DNA from: Bacteroidia bacterium
GTDB taxonomy: Bacteria > Bacteroidota > Bacteroidia > UKL13-3
Assembly: GCA_022402405.1 (NCBI GenBank)
Contig: JAKRSG010000289.1
Span: 1-8,161 of the forward strand
DNA length: 8,161 nucleotides
Direction of reading: 5' to 3'
A model generated the notes under the pieces. That model saw only the letters and a program-made list of their open reading frames with translations. It did no database searches and had not been told where the DNA came from. The number at the start of each line of letters is the position of its first letter. The stretch's first letter is position 1. A program made the position numbers and the translations under genes. Positions 6,708 through 8,161 of the stretch are shown here, piece after piece.

Positions 6708-7612
6708 AAGTAAAAGCAATACATACAAATGATACTGCCGCAGAACTGAGTTTCTTCAGGGCGAAGGTGCGCGATTACAATCAGTTGATTAAATTCCGCC
6801 TTACCTTCTTGGTGGTATTTTCTTCTGTTATTACCTACCTCACAGCAAACACTGGCGATATCAATTGGTTTGAAGTAGCTATGTTAACCTTGGGTGGCTT
6901 CTTAGTAACGGGTGCTAGTAATGGCATTAATCAAGTTATTGAAAAAGACTACGACAAATTAATGGTAAGAACTGCTAATCGTCCGGTTGCTACTAACCGC
7001 ATGGGAGCTATAGAAGCATCTATTTTTAGTATGGTAATTGGTTTAACAGGAGTATTTATCATAAGTTACTTTTTGAACCCATTATCGGGCTGGTTGGCCT
7101 TAGGTGCATTAATTAGTTATGCATTTATCTATACCCCATTAAAAAGAATTTCGCCTGTTTCGGTATTTGTTGGAGCCTTCCCTGGTGCTATCCCTACCCT
7201 ATTGGGTTGGGTTGCCGTAACAGGAAAGATAGATGCCAATGCCCTAATCGTATTTGGTGTTCAGTTTTTCTGGCAATTTCCACACTTTTGGAGTATTGCT
7301 TGGATATTAGATGATGATTATAAAAGAGCAGGTTTCAAAATGTTACCATCTACTCCAGGCAGAGATAAAGGCACGGCCTTCCAAACATTAGTTTTTAGCT
7401 TAGCATTGATTCCTATTGGTATGTTACCATTTCAATACGGAATTAGCGGTGGTATATCAGCTATTGTTGGGTTGTTAGGTGGATTAATGTTAACCTATTA
7501 TTCTTTCAGATTATTTAAAACTTGTGAAACAGCAGATGCAAAGAAGCTAATGTTTGCTTCGTTTGTATATCTACCTATGGTTCAATTAGCATACTTATTT
7601 GATAAGATTTAA
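6704..7612 (+). CDS. ctaB: Protoheme IX farnesyltransferase (heme O synthase)
   Basis: CtaB is a UbiA-type membrane prenyltransferase that attaches a farnesyl group to heme B, giving heme O, the substrate of CtaA. The 302 residues hold about nine membrane segments. The first Asp-rich motif reads NQVIEKDYDKLMVRTANRP (76-94), with Glu at the usual first Asp position and both later Asp residues kept. The second conserved region is YTPLKR (143-148). GWVAVTG (168-174) and WQFPHFW (190-196) follow, then DDDYKRAGFKMLP (203-215), matching the family's third conserved loop. Length and motif order fit a complete enzyme. The GTG start overlaps the ctaA stop (GTGA), a classic coupled arrangement, and about 25 polar residues precede helix 1. 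The stop is 1 nt before the coxC start. Confidence 0.96.
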   Translation: MKVKAIHTNDTAAELSFFRAKVRDYNQLIKFRLTFLVVFSSVITYLTANTGDINWFEVAMLTLGGFLVTGASNGINQVIEKDYDKLMVRTANRPVATNRMGAIEASIFSMVIGLTGVFIISYFLNPLSGWLALGALISYAFIYTPLKRISPVSVFVGAFPGAIPTLLGWVAVTGKIDANALIVFGVQFFWQFPHFWSIAWILDDDYKRAGFKMLPSTPGRDKGTAFQTLVFSLALIPIGMLPFQYGISGGISAIVGLLGGLMLTYYSFRLFKTCETADAKKLMFASFVYLPMVQLAYLFDKI

Positions 7613-7613
7613 C

Positions 7614-8161
7614 ATGGAAAATACCGCTTTAAAAAATATAGAAGATGCTCAATACATCATTAATCCAAAGAAATTTGTACTTTGGTTATTGATCGTTGCT
7701 AGTATCATGATGTTTGCTGGTTTTACCAGTGCATACATTGTTCGCAGAGGTGAAGGTAATTGGGAAATCTTTAACCTACCTTCATTGTTCGCAGTTAACA
7801 CCATTTTTATAATCCTTTCATCTGTAACCATTCAATGGTCGGTTTGGGCTCTTAAAAACAATAAACTAGCACAAGTAAAAACCATGTTAGGTTTGAGTTT
7901 AGCCTTAGGGTTAGCATTTTGTGTTGGACAATTTTTTGCGTGGCAGCAATTGGTAGCAGATAACGTATTCTTTGCCTTTTCAAATCCATCCAATTCATTC
8001 GTATATGTGATTTCGGGCGTGCATTTATTCCACGTTGTTGGCGGAGTAATATTTGTATTGATCCAATTTATTCAATCATTAAGAGAAAAGATAACTAGCT
8101 TGTACACGGGCATGTGTGCAACTTATTGGCATTTTATAGGTATCCTATGGATATACCTTTA
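7614..8161 (+). CDS. coxC: Cytochrome c oxidase subunit III, 3' end outside window
   Basis: Subunit III is a membrane protein that stabilises the CoxA-CoxB core. The ATG at 7614 comes 1 nt after the ctaB stop and the frame is open to the window end, giving 182 codons. Helices are at about residues 21-41, 58-79, 90-110, 128-152 and 169 onward. Family motifs are SGVHLFHVVGG (134-144) and YWHFIGILWIYL (171-182), matching the last two helices of heme-copper oxidase subunit III. The protein starts at the third helix of the mitochondrial-type subunit, so it is the short five-helix form, and only a few C-terminal residues should be missing. The Glu usually found in the first helix here (ASEVMFF in many species) is Ile31 (ASIMMFAG). 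A further oxidase gene, such as a second coxC, may follow outside the window, but this cannot be seen. Confidence 0.93.
   Translation, partial: MENTALKNIEDAQYIINPKKFVLWLLIVASIMMFAGFTSAYIVRRGEGNWEIFNLPSLFAVNTIFIILSSVTIQWSVWALKNNKLAQVKTMLGLSLALGLAFCVGQFFAWQQLVADNVFFAFSNPSNSFVYVISGVHLFHVVGGVIFVLIQFIQSLREKITSLYTGMCATYWHFIGILWIYL

Noticed and set aside
7649..7831. Minus-strand 60-codon frame near the window end
   Set aside because: It is antisense to coxC, whose + strand frame carries clear subunit III motifs.

Overview
The window is AT-rich (roughly 35-40% G+C by eye) and every supported gene lies on the + strand. Protein signatures point to a member of the Bacteroidota. The CoxB subunit has two extra N-terminal membrane helices and a CNKICGGAH CuA loop, CoxA has a His-rich N-terminus, and CoxC is the short five-helix type. 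Genes are preceded by A-rich leaders rather than Shine-Dalgarno sequences, and TAnnTTTG-type promoter elements are present. No rRNA, tRNA, mobile element or CRISPR array was seen.

Layout. Positions 1-640 hold the 3' part of surE (nucleotide 5'-phosphatase, start outside the window). It overlaps by 11 nt a small three-helix membrane protein of unknown function (630-926). After a 52-nt gap with two promoter-like elements comes a secreted WD40 beta-propeller protein (979-2187). A 166-nt non-coding gap with a weak terminator-like element separates this from the respiratory block.

The respiratory block (2354 to the end) encodes an aa3-type cytochrome c oxidase together with the enzymes that make its heme. 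The order is coxB (subunit II, with a class I cytochrome c domain fused at its N-terminus), coxA (subunit I), a 13-bp perfect hairpin, ctaA (heme A synthase), ctaB (heme O synthase) and coxC (subunit III, cut by the window end). ctaA, ctaB and coxC are packed with a 4-nt overlap and a 1-nt gap, so they are almost certainly co-transcribed. CtaB farnesylates heme B to heme O, CtaA oxidises heme O to heme A, and CoxA binds heme A in both of its heme sites.

Most worth a second look are: the N-terminal (not C-terminal) cytochrome c fusion on CoxB; the altered electron-entry Trp and Mg-site Glu in the same subunit; Asn in place of the first heme-ligand His in CtaA; and the strong hairpin without a U-run between coxA and ctaA. 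Much of the altered residue pattern may be normal for the phylum. The fusion is the best candidate for something less ordinary.
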